Positions 35,722-47,961 of a DNA stretch of 64,000 nt are shown here, one piece after another. The notes under the pieces are model-generated. The model saw nothing but the letters and a program-made list of their open reading frames with translations, did no database searches and was not told the origin of the DNA. Numbering within the stretch: position 1 is the first letter of the stretch; each line of letters begins with the position of its first letter. The DNA is from Candidatus Flexifilum breve (GTDB lineage Bacteria; Chloroflexota; Anaerolineae; Aggregatilineales; Phototrophicaceae): assembly GCA_016717205.1 (NCBI GenBank), contig JADKGC010000002.1, positions 124,001 to 188,000 on the forward strand. Reading direction: 5' to 3'. Position numbers and translations under genes: made by a program.

Positions 35722-36753
35722 CTACTCGACGTTGAACGTATATGACCAATCACCCGCCACAACCTCGTTGGTCGAGGTATTGTGCAGGTCATGCACGGTG
35801 AGCGTCCACGCGCCAGTCTGCGTATTGAGATCTGCGGGCAGGGTGAAGGCACGGCACGGCGCGGTCGGTTCGGCGAAGCCTTCGACGTTGGCAGTCTGGT
35901 GATCGAGCACCAGCGCGCCATTAACCGTCAGCGAAACGGTCGCCGCCCATGACAGCCATTCGCCGCTGGCGAAGCGCGTCGGGTCATAGCACACGTCAAT
36001 GCGGGTGAGCGACGGCGCGATCACCGCCTGCCGCGCTTCGATGGCGAGATCGCCCGCCGTGACGGTCTGCCCGATAGCGACCGTCCGCCCCGGATTGAAC
36101 GGCAGTGTGAAGCTGAAGTCTGTGCCGCCCGACATGAGCATCGCGTTCGGGTTCTCCGCGCGCAGGTCGGCGGTCGTGTAGGCCACATCGAGGCGGAGAC
36201 TCAGCGCTAATTCGGCGGGCGCATCCGTGATCGGCGAGGCGTCAAAGCTCATGATGCCGCTCACCGTCGAATTCGCCACATCGCGCGCCTGCTGGCCGCT
36301 GCTCGTCAGCCATCTAAACGAGCGACCGCTGCTGTCCGTCAGCAAGGGATTGATGAACAGGTCGATTTCACCCTCGGCGGGCGGGGCGGCAGCGCTAAAC
36401 GCCACAGTGATGCGGTTGGCGTCGGCATACGCATAATCCAGTGTCACCGCGACACTCGGGTCGCCCTCAGTGGGCGGACTGATTGTCTGGGTCTGATCCA
36501 CCTGAATAACGCGGTTCTCCATCTGCACGGCTTGGATGCCGGGGTCGGGCTGGATAACGCTCTGGTAGAGCGCGTAGGCGGCGGTCGTGGTCATCAGTAC
36601 GAGCGCGACCACGAGCAGTGGACGCTTCGTCACTGGGCGACGCGGTGCGCTGGCGGGCAGTTGTTGGCGGATATTCGTGCGCAAATCCATAGTTGCGGGT
36701 ATCTCCTGTTCGGATCGTCGTGTTAGAACGTGTTTCAGGCGCTCATCGTCCAT
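35722..36753 (-). CDS. anti-sigma-factor-like membrane protein
   Basis: 343 residues. A short acidic/basic cytoplasmic N-terminus (about 45 residues) precedes one membrane segment (LLVVALVLMTTTAAYALY, about 45-62) and a large beta-rich extracytoplasmic part. The start overlaps the sigma-factor stop by 11 nt. Placement, topology and coupling fit an anti-sigma factor holding the ECF sigma at the membrane. There is no HxxxCxxC zinc motif, so it is not a ZAS-type anti-sigma. The external domain (a DUF4179-like beta sandwich at best) may sense the signal. Confidence 0.65.
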   Translation of the reverse strand: MDDERLKHVLTRRSEQEIPATMDLRTNIRQQLPASAPRRPVTKRPLLVVALVLMTTTAAYALYQSVIQPDPGIQAVQMENRVIQVDQTQTISPPTEGDPSVAVTLDYAYADANRITVAFSAAAPPAEGEIDLFINPLLTDSSGRSFRWLTSSGQQARDVANSTVSGIMSFDASPITDAPAELALSLRLDVAYTTADLRAENPNAMLMSGGTDFSFTLPFNPGRTVAIGQTVTAGDLAIEARQAVIAPSLTRIDVCYDPTRFASGEWLSWAATVSLTVNGALVLDHQTANVEGFAEPTAPCRAFTLPADLNTQTGAWTLTVHDLHNTSTNEVVAGDWSYTFNVE

Positions 36754-37312
36754 CTTGATTTGTCCTATACTCCGGAGTGAGGCGGTCGCGTAACTGGCGT
36801 TTCGCGGCGTGGAGGCGCGACTTCACGGTGCCGACGGGAATGGCGAGGTGGGCGGCCATCTCGTTTTCGCTGAGTTCAAGGTAGTAGCGCAGCACGATCA
36901 CCGCGCGGCGTTCCGGCGTGAGATCGGCGAGTGCCGCCCAGATCGCCGCCTCGGTCTGCGCCGCTTCGACGGTCTGTTCCAGCGACACCGCGCTGATCCC
37001 TGCGTTCAGATCGAGATCGTCATCCTCGTCAGTATCCAGCGCGGTATAGTGCTGTCCGCGCCGCGCCGTCTGGATCGCGCCGTTGACAACGATCCGCATG
37101 AACCACGGCGCGAACGGTCGTCCAAGCTGAAAGCCGTGAATCGCGCGATAGGCGCTGAGAAACGCATCCTGCACCACATCCTGAGCCAGCGCAGCGTCCT
37201 GCGTGATCAGAAATGCGGTGCGCAGGGCGCGCACCTGATACCGGGCTACAAGGGCGTCTAAACCACCAATGTCGCCGAACTTGAGGCGAAGGATCGCTTG
37301 CAGGTCATTCAT
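36743..37312 (-). CDS. ECF-type RNA polymerase sigma factor
   Basis: 189 residues. Region 2 is clear (VVQDAFLSAYRAIHGF and FAPWFMRIVVNGAI), and region 4 is clear too (LTPERRAVIVLRYYLELSEN and IPVGTVKSRLHAAKRQLRD). I take the ATG at 37312 because GGAGG lies 5 nt before it. It is followed by an overlapping membrane protein gene, its presumed anti-sigma. Confidence 0.92.
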   Translation of the reverse strand: MNDLQAILRLKFGDIGGLDALVARYQVRALRTAFLITQDAALAQDVVQDAFLSAYRAIHGFQLGRPFAPWFMRIVVNGAIQTARRGQHYTALDTDEDDDLDLNAGISAVSLEQTVEAAQTEAAIWAALADLTPERRAVIVLRYYLELSENEMAAHLAIPVGTVKSRLHAAKRQLRDRLTPEYRTNQDGR

Positions 37313-37327
37313 ACGCCCTCCCGACCA

Positions 37328-37349
37328 GTGAGTACTCACACTCTATATA
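37328..37349 (-). promoter_or_regulatory. candidate promoter and palindrome before the sigma gene
   Basis: A perfect 12-bp palindrome, GTGAGTACTCAC (37328-37339), is next to TATATA (37344-37349). On the minus strand a GAACGT-like -35 lies 17 bp upstream of TATATA. Autoregulation is plausible but not shown. Confidence 0.35.
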
Positions 37350-37446
37350 GTGGCGCGGCGGGCAAAACGTTCGCGTTCGTGCAGAAGTTCCCCGCACCGA
37401 TGTACAATCGGCGCATCTTTGCGGCTCACCTTTAGGAAAAAACTTG

Positions 37447-39327
37447 ATGCGAAAAAATCTGTGGTTGCTGATCTTAGTGGCTCTGAGCATCCTCATGGGG
37501 GTGCAGGTCGTGCGCGTGTTCGTCAACACGCTGGTCTACGCCTTTGGCGAACGCTTCGGGCAGACGCTCGCCGCCGTCCCCGCGTTGTTCGTCTTTCTGT
37601 CGCCGTTCCTCGTGCTGCTGCTCGCCCGGCTGACCAGCCCGCGCAATCTACTGCTCGTCGGCGTGGGTGGCCTCGCTATCGTCCGCCTGATCATGCAGAT
37701 CTCGCGGGATATCAACGCCAACATGATTTTCGCGGGTCTCGCTATCGTCCTCGCGCTGATCGGGCTCGTCGCGGCGCTGCATTGGCTCAGTTCGACCGAC
37801 GCCGCGCGCCGCAAAGTCTTCGCGCAGGGCATCGTACTCGGCTTGATCCTCGAAATCGCTGTGCATGGCGCGTTCCTCACGTGGGATTACGTGTGGCAGC
37901 CGGGCATCGTCCCGCTGATCACCGCGCTCGTCGTCAGCGGTTTGGCATTGGTCGCGCTGTGGCAGCTCCGCGGTGAAGCCCACCCGGATCAAGAACCGTC
38001 GTTCGGCGCAGTGCGCCCGTTGATCGCGCTCGGCGCATTCTTTATGTTGGAACTGCTGTTCCTGCAAAACATGGCCTTCGTGACTTCCTCCGGCTTGACC
38101 TCGCTGGAAGTCGGCCTCGTCGTCGTGCTGATCGGGAACGCGCTCGGCCTGTGGATGCTCGACTGGTTCCCGGCGCAGTCCGTCATCGTCCGCGTGATCG
38201 GCGTACTGATCCTTACGGTTGCGGCGGCGCTGCTGCCCATTATGAGCGGTTTGCTCGTCATCGTGCTGGTGATTGTCGGGCAGGGGATCGCGCTTGGCCT
38301 GCTCCCGTCCATGCTCGGCGGGCTGACCAATGCCGCCCCGCGTACGGGCATCAGCCGCACGACGACCGCCGTCAGCCTCGGGAGTCTGCTCTTCGCCCTG
38401 CTGACCATCCTCTATTACATCAGCGGTTTGATCACGCTGCCGTTCACTTATACGCTGCTGCCGCCCGTCGCCGGGATCGCCATGCTGCTGGCCGCGTTTA
38501 CTCCGGCTGTCCCCTCGACCAGCAAATCCCCCAACTGGCGCTTACTCGCCGTGCCCGCCGCCCTGTTGATCGTGCCGCTGGCGCTCTACGTGACGCGCCC
38601 GACGCTGCCGACCTCGACCGAGAACACCGACAGCTTCCGCATGGTCAATTACAACATCCATCAGGGGATCAGCTACTGGGGGTGGGTCGATTTGGAAGCG
38701 GTGGCACAGGTGATCGAAGCGCAAAACCCGTCGCTCGTCAACCTGCAGGAGATCAGCCGCGGCTGGCTGATCGCCGGGAGCGTCGACAATGCCGAATGGC
38801 TGTCGCGCCGCCTGAATATGCCGTTCGTCTATGCGCCGGGGCATGACTACCAGTTCGGCAACATGATCCTGTCCCGCCTGCCGATCGTCGACTGGTCGTG
38901 GGAGCGTCTGCCGCTCAAAGATGTGCCGCTCGGTCGCGCTTTGATCCGCGCGACGCTCGATCTCGGCGAGGGGCGCACACTCAACGTGATCAACACGCAC
39001 CTGTCCGCCTATGCGACCACTGAATCGCGCATCCCGCAGGTCGAAGCGCTGCTCGCCAACTGGAACAACGCCCCCTACACGCTGATCAGCGGCGATATGA
39101 ACGCGCATCCCGAAGACGCCGACACGGCCATGTTCGCGGCGGCGGGCTTGACCAGCGCGCAGGATGTCGCGGGCGATCCGACGGCCCTCACCTTCAGCTC
39201 CGCCGATCCGTATGAGCGCATCGACTACATCTACGCCACAGCCGAACTCAGCTTTGCCGATTTTGTCATCCCGCAGACCCAAGCGTCCGATCACCTGCCG
39301 CTGGCGGTCACGGTGATCACGCGGTAG
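37447..39327 (+). CDS. multi-pass membrane protein fused to an EEP hydrolase domain
   Basis: 626 residues. About ten to twelve membrane helices fill residues 1-390. The C-terminal endonuclease/exonuclease/phosphatase domain (about 398-626) has FRMVNYNIHQG, VNLQEISRG, INTHLS, GDMNAHPEDAD and the final ASDHLPLAV, so the metal and catalytic Asn, Glu, Asp and His residues are all present. The hydrolase domain should be on the outer face. Phosphodiesters in lipids (sphingomyelinase-like), inositol phosphates or DNA are all possible substrates. ATG at 37447 has AGGAAA upstream. Confidence 0.85.
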   Translation: MRKNLWLLILVALSILMGVQVVRVFVNTLVYAFGERFGQTLAAVPALFVFLSPFLVLLLARLTSPRNLLLVGVGGLAIVRLIMQISRDINANMIFAGLAIVLALIGLVAALHWLSSTDAARRKVFAQGIVLGLILEIAVHGAFLTWDYVWQPGIVPLITALVVSGLALVALWQLRGEAHPDQEPSFGAVRPLIALGAFFMLELLFLQNMAFVTSSGLTSLEVGLVVVLIGNALGLWMLDWFPAQSVIVRVIGVLILTVAAALLPIMSGLLVIVLVIVGQGIALGLLPSMLGGLTNAAPRTGISRTTTAVSLGSLLFALLTILYYISGLITLPFTYTLLPPVAGIAMLLAAFTPAVPSTSKSPNWRLLAVPAALLIVPLALYVTRPTLPTSTENTDSFRMVNYNIHQGISYWGWVDLEAVAQVIEAQNPSLVNLQEISRGWLIAGSVDNAEWLSRRLNMPFVYAPGHDYQFGNMILSRLPIVDWSWERLPLKDVPLGRALIRATLDLGEGRTLNVINTHLSAYATTESRIPQVEALLANWNNAPYTLISGDMNAHPEDADTAMFAAAGLTSAQDVAGDPTALTFSSADPYERIDYIYATAELSFADFVIPQTQASDHLPLAVTVITR

Positions 39328-39330
39328 ACC

Positions 39331-39505
39331 TCACCCCGTTTCGCTGCGCGCAACTCCCCCTCTCCTCTTTTCGGAGAGGGGGCTGGGGGGTGAAGTCGGA
39401 AGCGACGGACGCGATGAATCGCGTCCCTACGACAACGCATTTGGTATGGTGAGCGGTTATCTGTCTCCCCTCCCTGAATTCGGGGAGGGGACGGGGGTGG
39501 GGTCG
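39331..39505. repeat. CCCCTCTCC hairpin plus composite repeat, forward copy
   Basis: A CCCCTCTCCTCTTTTCGGAG hairpin (39352-39384) is followed by a full composite unit at 39407-39505: GGACGCGATGAATCGCGTCC, CTACGACAACGCATTTGG, then a CCCTCCCTGAATTCGGGG palindrome and GGGGGTGGGGTCG. Confidence 0.8.
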
Positions 39506-39509
39506 ATCT

Positions 39510-39983
39510 TTACCACAACCCCATGACCTGACGCAGAATGCCAAATTCACCAATGTGATAGGCATTGTGATCCGCGACGAGGAGGATTTCGCGCAGAACT
39601 GTATGCCCATCTTCGCCATGGGGGATCGGCGCGGACAGGTCGGTTTGCGGGTCGCGCACGAGGGCTACCAGCGCCGCCCGATCCGCCAGAAACTGCTCGA
39701 TTGTCTGCAACCAGCCGCCCGCTTCGGTAATCGCATCCGGCGCGGGCCAGTAATCACGCGGCCACGCGATCGCCTTGTACTGCGGGTTGCGGATGTAGTC
39801 GAGGATGTCCCACTGGGCGATGCGCAAATGCTCCAGCAGGTGCCAGAACGTGTACTCGACGCCCGGCGGTTTGGCGTTAATGTGCTCCAGCGGGAAGCCT
39901 TTGACGGCATCTTCCAGCGACATGTGCGCCTGTCGCACCGTCAGCAGGTTGACCAACTGCGCGCGAACGTGTTCATCAGACAT
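39510..39983 (-). CDS. DinB-family protein
   Basis: 157 residues, four-helix bundle of the DinB/YfiT type. Likely metal-binding histidines are in WHLLEHLRIAQWD and ADHNAYHIGEFG. The ATG at 39983 has GGAG upstream; a longer start at 40046 lacks support. DinB proteins are often thiol-dependent metalloenzymes, but the substrate here is unknown. Confidence 0.82.
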   Translation of the reverse strand: MSDEHVRAQLVNLLTVRQAHMSLEDAVKGFPLEHINAKPPGVEYTFWHLLEHLRIAQWDILDYIRNPQYKAIAWPRDYWPAPDAITEAGGWLQTIEQFLADRAALVALVRDPQTDLSAPIPHGEDGHTVLREILLVADHNAYHIGEFGILRQVMGLW

Positions 39984-40051
39984 ACTTGTGTGCTCCAGTT
40001 GACCATCAATTCGAGATGTTATAGACGGCTCAGGCATAATTCGCAACTTAC

Positions 40052-40513
40052 CTAGCTGCCGTCGTACTTGTCTCGGAATAATTGGTCAAGCGGATCATAC
40101 TTCGGGATACGTCCAGCACTGTTCACCCGAAAGCCGCGAAACTTAGGTTTCCACGCGGTCGCACCATCAGGGGAATGGGGTAATTCTTCTTGCTTCTGCA
40201 CCTGTTGTTTCAACTGCTTCTTGCGCACTTGCTGAATAAATGCTGCGACATCGCGCACATCGTCAGTCATGGCTAACAGTAAATCAATGACCTTTGCGAC
40301 GCCAAATGCTAACAGAACCAAGAGAAGATCGCGCAACCGATTTTCGGCGTACGACGGCAGCGCTACTCCCCAGTTTGCGACAGAGGGAGACGGGAGAGTC
40401 AGGTAGTAATTGGTTTCCCACAGAAAACGTGCCAAAAACACAAACACGAAGGCCAGAACGGCACAGATTTTCAACAAAGTACTTGTGAATTGTAGGATGG
40501 TACGATTCGACAT
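40052..40513 (-). CDS. hypothetical membrane protein
   Basis: 153 residues that I do not recognise. Two membrane segments (ICAVLAFVFVFLARFLW, about 16-32, and DLLLVLLAFGVAKVIDLLLA, about 62-81) precede a charged, glutamine-rich coiled region (QQVRKKQLKQQVQKQEE) and a basic C-terminus. It is 68 bp upstream of DinB in the same direction. Its coding frame is plausible but conservation cannot be judged here. Confidence 0.55.
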   Translation of the reverse strand: MSNRTILQFTSTLLKICAVLAFVFVFLARFLWETNYYLTLPSPSVANWGVALPSYAENRLRDLLLVLLAFGVAKVIDLLLAMTDDVRDVAAFIQQVRKKQLKQQVQKQEELPHSPDGATAWKPKFRGFRVNSAGRIPKYDPLDQLFRDKYDGS

Positions 40514-40690
40514 GTTTGCGATCCACTGAGAAGTGTATGATGACCACTGATCTTGATTTTATAGTGAATGCGCTGTATTAGCTCAGCTTACTATCTCAAT
40601 TGAGTTCCGTCCTAGCATTCTGATGTTACACGCCGTATTCGGCTCTTTCGCTATACTCCACCATCACACTGACCATCCGGGGGAAATCCA

Positions 40691-42232
40691 ATGCGCGACC
40701 TGCTGCTGGGCATTGATGTCGGCACGACCGCCGCCAAAGCGGTCCTGTTCACGCTGGATGGTCGTTTGCAGGCCATTGGTCAAGCCGATTACCCGCTGGC
40801 GACGCCGTTCCTCAACGCCGCGGAACAATCACCGGAGGATTGGTGGCAGGCCGTGTGCCGCGCCATCCGGCAGGCGCTGACCGCCGTCCCCGACGCCGCC
40901 GACCGCATGATCGGCCTCGCGATCAGTTCGCAAGCGCCCACGCTGCTGCCGCTGGATCGAAACGGTCAGCCGCTGCGCCCTGCGCTGATCTGGATGGATC
41001 GCCGCGCTGACGCGCAGGTCGAGCAGCTCAGGCAAGCGCTCGGCGCGGAGACGATCTTCGCGGTGACGGGCAACCGCGCGGACAGCTTCTTCCTCGCCGC
41101 CAAATTCCGCTGGTTCCAGCAGCACGAAGCCCATTTGCTTGCACGGACGCATCAGTTCCTACAGGTGAACGGCTACATCGCCTACCGCCTGACGGGCGTC
41201 TCCAGTCTCGATCCGGCGCACGCCGCGCTGATGGGTCTGCAAGACCGCGCGACAGGCATCTGGTCGCGGGATCTACTGGCGCTGTGCGGCCTCGACCCTG
41301 CGCAGTTCCCGCCGATCTCGGCGGGGCATCACATCATCGGGGAAGTCACGGCGACCGCCGCACTTGCAACCGGACTGCGCCCCGGCACATGGGTCATGAC
41401 CGGATCGATTGACGGGACGGCGGCGGCGCTCGAAGCAGGCGCAATTGCGCCGGGCACGGCGGCGGAGATGACGGGCACCTCGACGGTGCTGCTCATGCCG
41501 AACGCTCAAGGCATCACCGATCCGGCGCTCATTTCGATTCCGCACGTCGTGCCCGGGCAGCACCTACTGATCGGCGCGACCGTCGCCAGCGGCGCAGCGC
41601 TCAAGTGGTTTCGCGATACGTTGGGGTCGGAAGAAGTGGCCGCAGCCTCACGTCTGGATCGGGACGTCTTCGATCTACTGACAGAACAGGCTGAAGTGGT
41701 CGCGCCGGGGAGCGGCGGCGTGCTCTTCCTGCCCTATCTGCTCGGCGAACGGTCGCCGTTGTGGCTGACCGAAGCGCGCGGTGTGTTCTTCGGCATGACG
41801 CTGGCCACGCCCCGCGCCGCGCTCATCCGCGCGATCCTTGAAGGCACGAGCTTCGCCCTGCGCCACAACATCGAGACAGCACGTGCAGCCGGTGCAGAAC
41901 TACATGAACTGCGTTCGGTGGGCGGTGGGGCGAAAAGTGCACTGTGGTGTCAGATCAAAGCGGATGTGCTCGGCGTCCCGGTCGCGCTGCCACAGGCCGC
42001 CGGGGGCGCGCCCTTCGGCGCTGCGCTGCTCGTCGCGCTCGGCGCAGGCTTGATCCCCGATCTCGCCTCAATGGTACGCGACACCGTGCGCATTGAACGC
42101 GTTTTCGAACCGAACATACAGCGTCACGCCCGCTACAGCGACATTTACGCCCTGTACCGCGACCTGTCGCAGCATCTGCGCGCCGATTTCATCCGCGCCG
42201 CGGCGGTATTCGGGACTGAACCTCACCCCTAA
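40691..42232 (+). CDS. FGGY-family carbohydrate kinase (xylulokinase-like)
   Basis: 513 residues. The N-terminal FGGY motif is LLGIDVGTTAAKAVLFT. WMDRRAD fits the sugar-binding region, GSIDGTAAALEAGA carries the catalytic aspartate, GGVLFLPYLLGERSP is the FGGY_C signature and SVGGGAKSALWCQIKADVLG closes the ATP site. It phosphorylates a sugar or polyol with ATP. Xylulokinase is the best guess, but other pentitols are possible. The GlpD gene beside it is convergent, so this is not evidence for a glycerol operon. Confidence 0.88.
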   Translation: MRDLLLGIDVGTTAAKAVLFTLDGRLQAIGQADYPLATPFLNAAEQSPEDWWQAVCRAIRQALTAVPDAADRMIGLAISSQAPTLLPLDRNGQPLRPALIWMDRRADAQVEQLRQALGAETIFAVTGNRADSFFLAAKFRWFQQHEAHLLARTHQFLQVNGYIAYRLTGVSSLDPAHAALMGLQDRATGIWSRDLLALCGLDPAQFPPISAGHHIIGEVTATAALATGLRPGTWVMTGSIDGTAAALEAGAIAPGTAAEMTGTSTVLLMPNAQGITDPALISIPHVVPGQHLLIGATVASGAALKWFRDTLGSEEVAAASRLDRDVFDLLTEQAEVVAPGSGGVLFLPYLLGERSPLWLTEARGVFFGMTLATPRAALIRAILEGTSFALRHNIETARAAGAELHELRSVGGGAKSALWCQIKADVLGVPVALPQAAGGAPFGAALLVALGAGLIPDLASMVRDTVRIERVFEPNIQRHARYSDIYALYRDLSQHLRADFIRAAAVFGTEPHP

Positions 42233-42415
42233 ATCCCCTCTCCCAAGGGCGAGGGGACTTAAGAGCTTTGCCTGTCTCCCCTCTCCTCGTTTCGGAGAGG
42301 GGCTGGGGGTGGGGTCGGGAACAGCGGACGCGCAGAAGCGCGTCCCCTACGAGAACACATTTGGGTTTGCGAACGCTGCTGTCTCCCCTCTCCGCTCGGA
42401 GAGGGGCCGGGGGTG
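42223..42415. repeat. hairpin repeats and composite unit
   Basis: CCTCACCCCTAAATCCCCTC with GAGGGGAC; CCCCTCTCCTCGTTTCGGAG with AGGGGC; then a composite unit at 42326-42415 (GGACGCGCAGAAGCGCGTCC, CCTACGAGAACACATTTGGG, CCCCTCTCCGCTCGGAGAGG). Here the EcoRI-centred part is replaced by a CTCCGCTCGGAG stem. Confidence 0.78.
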
Positions 42416-42638
42416 CTGACAGGGGTAGGTTTTCAATTGTAGGGACGAGGCATGCCTCGTCCTCGTGTGCCAACACGGCCGTAACCCGATTTGCTAAAGC
42501 GAACTTTTGCGTTCACGGAACACAGGCTTTTTGTCCAATCCAGAGGAAAACAGGACGAGGCATGCCTCGTCCCTACAGGGGTTTTGGCGAAAGAACTCCG
42601 CGTTCCAGTGGGAAACATTAAAAACCTACCCCTGACAG
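42416..42638. mobile_element. MITE-like element with terminal inverted repeats
   Basis: 223 bp bounded by CTGACAGGGGTAGGTTTT (42416-42433) and its inverse AAAACCTACCCCTGACAG (42621-42638), matching at 17 of 18 positions. Inside are two GGACGAGGCATGCCTCGTCC hairpins (42442-42461 and 42552-42572 region) flanking an 85-bp unique centre. No coding frame of note. It lies between two arrays of hairpin repeats. A clear target duplication is not visible. Confidence 0.5.
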
Positions 42639-42656
42639 GGCTGGGGTGAGGTTGCT

Positions 42657-44368
42657 TTACCCCACGTACTGCGGCGGATTCGCCCGCAGATCGATCTTAT
42701 TCTTCGTGCGGATGAGGTCGACGACACGCTCAACTTCCTGCATCCGCTGCTCGGCCGCCCACCCGCGCGCATCACCCATAATTGCCGCGACCTCTTCCAA
42801 CAGCGGAATCGTCGTTTCGCCCAGCATGCCGATCATCGTGCGGCGCAAAATCACGTCATCCAGCCGTTCGACGCGCTCGTGCTGGGCGAGGAACAGAATT
42901 TCGCGGTACGTATATCCGCTGTGATTTTGCAGCGGTGCATCGGCGTCGATGCCGCAGAAAATCGCGATCTCGTCGGCGCGCGTGCCGTAACGTTCTAGCA
43001 ACTGCGTGAGCCGCGCGGCGGGCTGACCAGTCGCCCGCGTCACCTGCTTGAACCACGCCGCACGGGCGCTCTCGGTCGTCGGGAAGTCGCGCCCCCGCCG
43101 ACGGGCAGCGACCGTGTATCCGCAACACGCTGCTGGCCGAGTTCCCCCAACAGTCGATCCGTCACCTGCTCAGCAAACGCGCGGTAAGTCGTCCATTTGC
43201 CGCCGACCAGATTGTGTATCGCAAAGTTCAGACCGTCGCCCGGCGGCAAAATCGTATCGCTGTGATCACGGCTGATCTGCCCCGTGGTGAGCGCGTCGCT
43301 GCGCGGCAGCGGACGAATGCCGGAAAAGGTGTAGACGATCTGCGACCGATCCAACTGGAGATCGGGGAAGACGTGCTGCACCGACTTGAGCAGATAGTCG
43401 GTCTCGTCCTCGGTGCAGATTGCCGAGTCGGGATCATCGGCAGGAATATCGGTCGTGCCGATCAGCACACGGTGACCGAGCGGATAGAAGATGCAGATCC
43501 GTGCGTCCGTGTTGACATAGAACAGCATATGCCCCTGACACAGCTTATGCAGTTCTGGGTGATCGACCACGAGGTGCGATCCCTTCGTCCCGCCAATCAA
43601 ATGACTTTCGCGGTGCATGGCGCTGTTCGCCAGATCGATCCACGCCCCAGTCGCGTTGACCACGATTTTAGGCTGCACGTCAATGGTCGCGCCCGTCAGT
43701 TCGTCGCGCAGCGTGACCGTATCGCCGTGCGCGCTGGCGACCGACACATAATTCAGCGCGCGCGCCCCCGGTGACGAGCGTTCGGCGTCGAGGATCAGTT
43801 CGAGGCACAGGCGTTCCGGGTACAGAATTTTGGCGTCGTAGTACACGGCGATGCACTTGATCTTCGGGTTGAGGCCGGGGCGTTCGGCGAGCGCCTGCTT
43901 GCGGCTGACGAAGCGGTGCAGCGGCAGCGCGCCCTTGCCGGAATAGGCGTCATACAGCGCCATGCCGATCTTCAGCACGACCGCGCCGCGGTCGCCGGGG
44001 CGGCTTTTCAGCCGCAGGAATTGACTCGCGGCGTGGAAGAAGCCTTTCATCCAACTGTAGGCGGGCATGGTGATCGGCAGCGGTTCGACGCAGTGCGGCG
44101 CGTTGACAAGCAGACGGTTGCGTTCATGCAGAGCTTCGCGCACCAGCCGGAACTCGCCATTTTCGAGATAGCGGATGCCGCCATGCGCAACGCGCCCGGA
44201 AGCGGCACTCGTCCCGGCACAAAAATCCGACTTCTCGACCAGTAAGGCATTGACGCCTTGCAGCGCGAGATCGCGCAGCACACCGATGCCGTTGATACCG
44301 CCGCCGATGATCAACACCGACACAGCGGGATTTTTGCGGAGTTGTTCAAGTAGGTCTGTTCGTAACAT
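42657..44368 (-). pseudogene. glpD: glycerol-3-phosphate dehydrogenase (GlpD), one frameshift
   Basis: A flavoprotein that oxidises glycerol-3-phosphate to dihydroxyacetone phosphate and feeds quinones. The FAD loop is LIIGGGINGIGVLRDLALQG; ASGRVAHGGIRYLENGEF, KIVVNATGAWID and GLNFAIHNLVGGKWTTYRAF are typical. The frame breaks after SLPVGG at a run of five C (43092-43096, plus strand). One more base gives GGGRDFPTTESARAAWFKQV and joins the C-terminal DAO_C domain (ERYGTRADEIAIFCGIDADA). The repaired length, 570 residues, suits the family. A base-calling error or a recent mutation are both possible. Confidence 0.85.
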
Positions 44369-44483
44369 GAGATCACCCAGCGCAGGAGCCGCGGCCAGTC
44401 AGAAGAGCGCGGCCAATCGTCACGGTGATCTTACCATAGCCCGCCGCCCGGATCAGCCCACGAGCCGTACCATCAGAGTGCAA

Positions 44484-44739
44484 ATAGCCCCTCTCCTCTA
44501 GGAAAGGGGTTGGGGTGAGGTTGAGCATTTCCAGTAATTATGAAATACGCTCACGCCTCGTCCCTACGAACCCAAACTCGATTTGGCGAGCATTGCTGGC
44601 TCCCCTCCCTGAATTCGGGGAGGGGCCGGGGGTGGGGTCGGAAGCGGCGGACGCGATTTATCGCGTCCCTACGAAACCAAACTCGGTTTGGCGGGTACTG
44701 TTGGCTCCCCTCACCTCTTTTCGCAGAGGGGAGTGAGGT
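44484..44739. repeat. 374-bp spacer with two composite repeats
   Basis: A CCCCTCTCCTCTAGGAAAGG hairpin (44487-44520), a partial composite unit (44551-44640, left hairpin reduced to GCCTCGTCCCTACGAACCC) and a full one (44649-44739: GGACGCGATTTATCGCGTCC, CTACGAAACCAAACTCGG, then TTGGCTCCCCTC). The two units are tandem in the same direction. No gene is visible; 44369-44483 shows nothing recognisable. Confidence 0.78.
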
Positions 44740-44742
44740 AAT

Positions 44743-47477
<2,735 letters not shown>

Positions 47478-47581
47478 GCCGATCCTCTTCTAAAGTTGAA
47501 CCATTTTTCGCGCACTTTTTGCTGCTCTCTCTGCTGGGAGCAGTGAATGGCACGACCTGTTCCGCGCCACGCCGCAATCAA

Positions 47582-47610
47582 ATTTACACGATTAAGCTGA
47601 TTCGTACAAA
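47582..47610 (-). promoter_or_regulatory. candidate promoter of the GH78 gene
   Basis: On the minus strand, TTGTAC (47610-47605), a 17-bp spacer and TAAATT (47587-47582), about 105 nt before the ATG. Confidence 0.4.
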
Positions 47611-47689
47611 TAGCATTCTTACGGGGAAAAGCGGTGGTTTGCGTTCTCTGCAATTTGGAGAGCGGACACTATAGATCGCGTCTGCAGTC

Positions 47690-47952
47690 CGTCCCCACCC
47701 CGAATTCAGGGAAGGGAGACCGACCAGCGCGTTTGTGTAGGGACGAGGCAGAGCATATTTCACAATTAGTGAAAATACTCAACCTCACCCTGCTTGCTGC
47801 GCAAGCCGTCCCTCTCCATAGGGAGAGGGGCAGTTGAGCGAAGCGAAACGGGGTGAGGTTAGACAAAGTGCCGATTCTGAAATGACCTCATGCCTCGTCC
47901 TGAACGCTTTGGCTGGCCCCCTCTCCTGGAGGAGAGGGGCTGGGGGTGAGGC
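47690..47952. repeat. inverted composite fragment and CCCCTCTCC hairpins
   Basis: GTCCCCACCCCGAATTCAGG to GTAGGGACGAGGC (47690-47750) is a reversed, partial composite unit. It is followed by a long CCTCACCCTGC...GGGGTGAGG stem (about 47783-47859), then CCCCTCTCCTGGAGGAGAGG (47919-47938). The 484-bp spacer shows no gene. Confidence 0.72.
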
Positions 47953-47961
47953 TGGCTCTGG

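Noticed and set aside
42233..42656. A possible short gene in the MITE-like region
   Set aside because: The open frames are made of the repeats themselves, have no ribosome site and cross the inverted ends.
40691..44368. A glycerol utilisation operon (FGGY kinase plus GlpD)
   Set aside because: The two genes are convergent and separated by repeats and a mobile element. The kinase looks more like a xylulokinase than GlpK.
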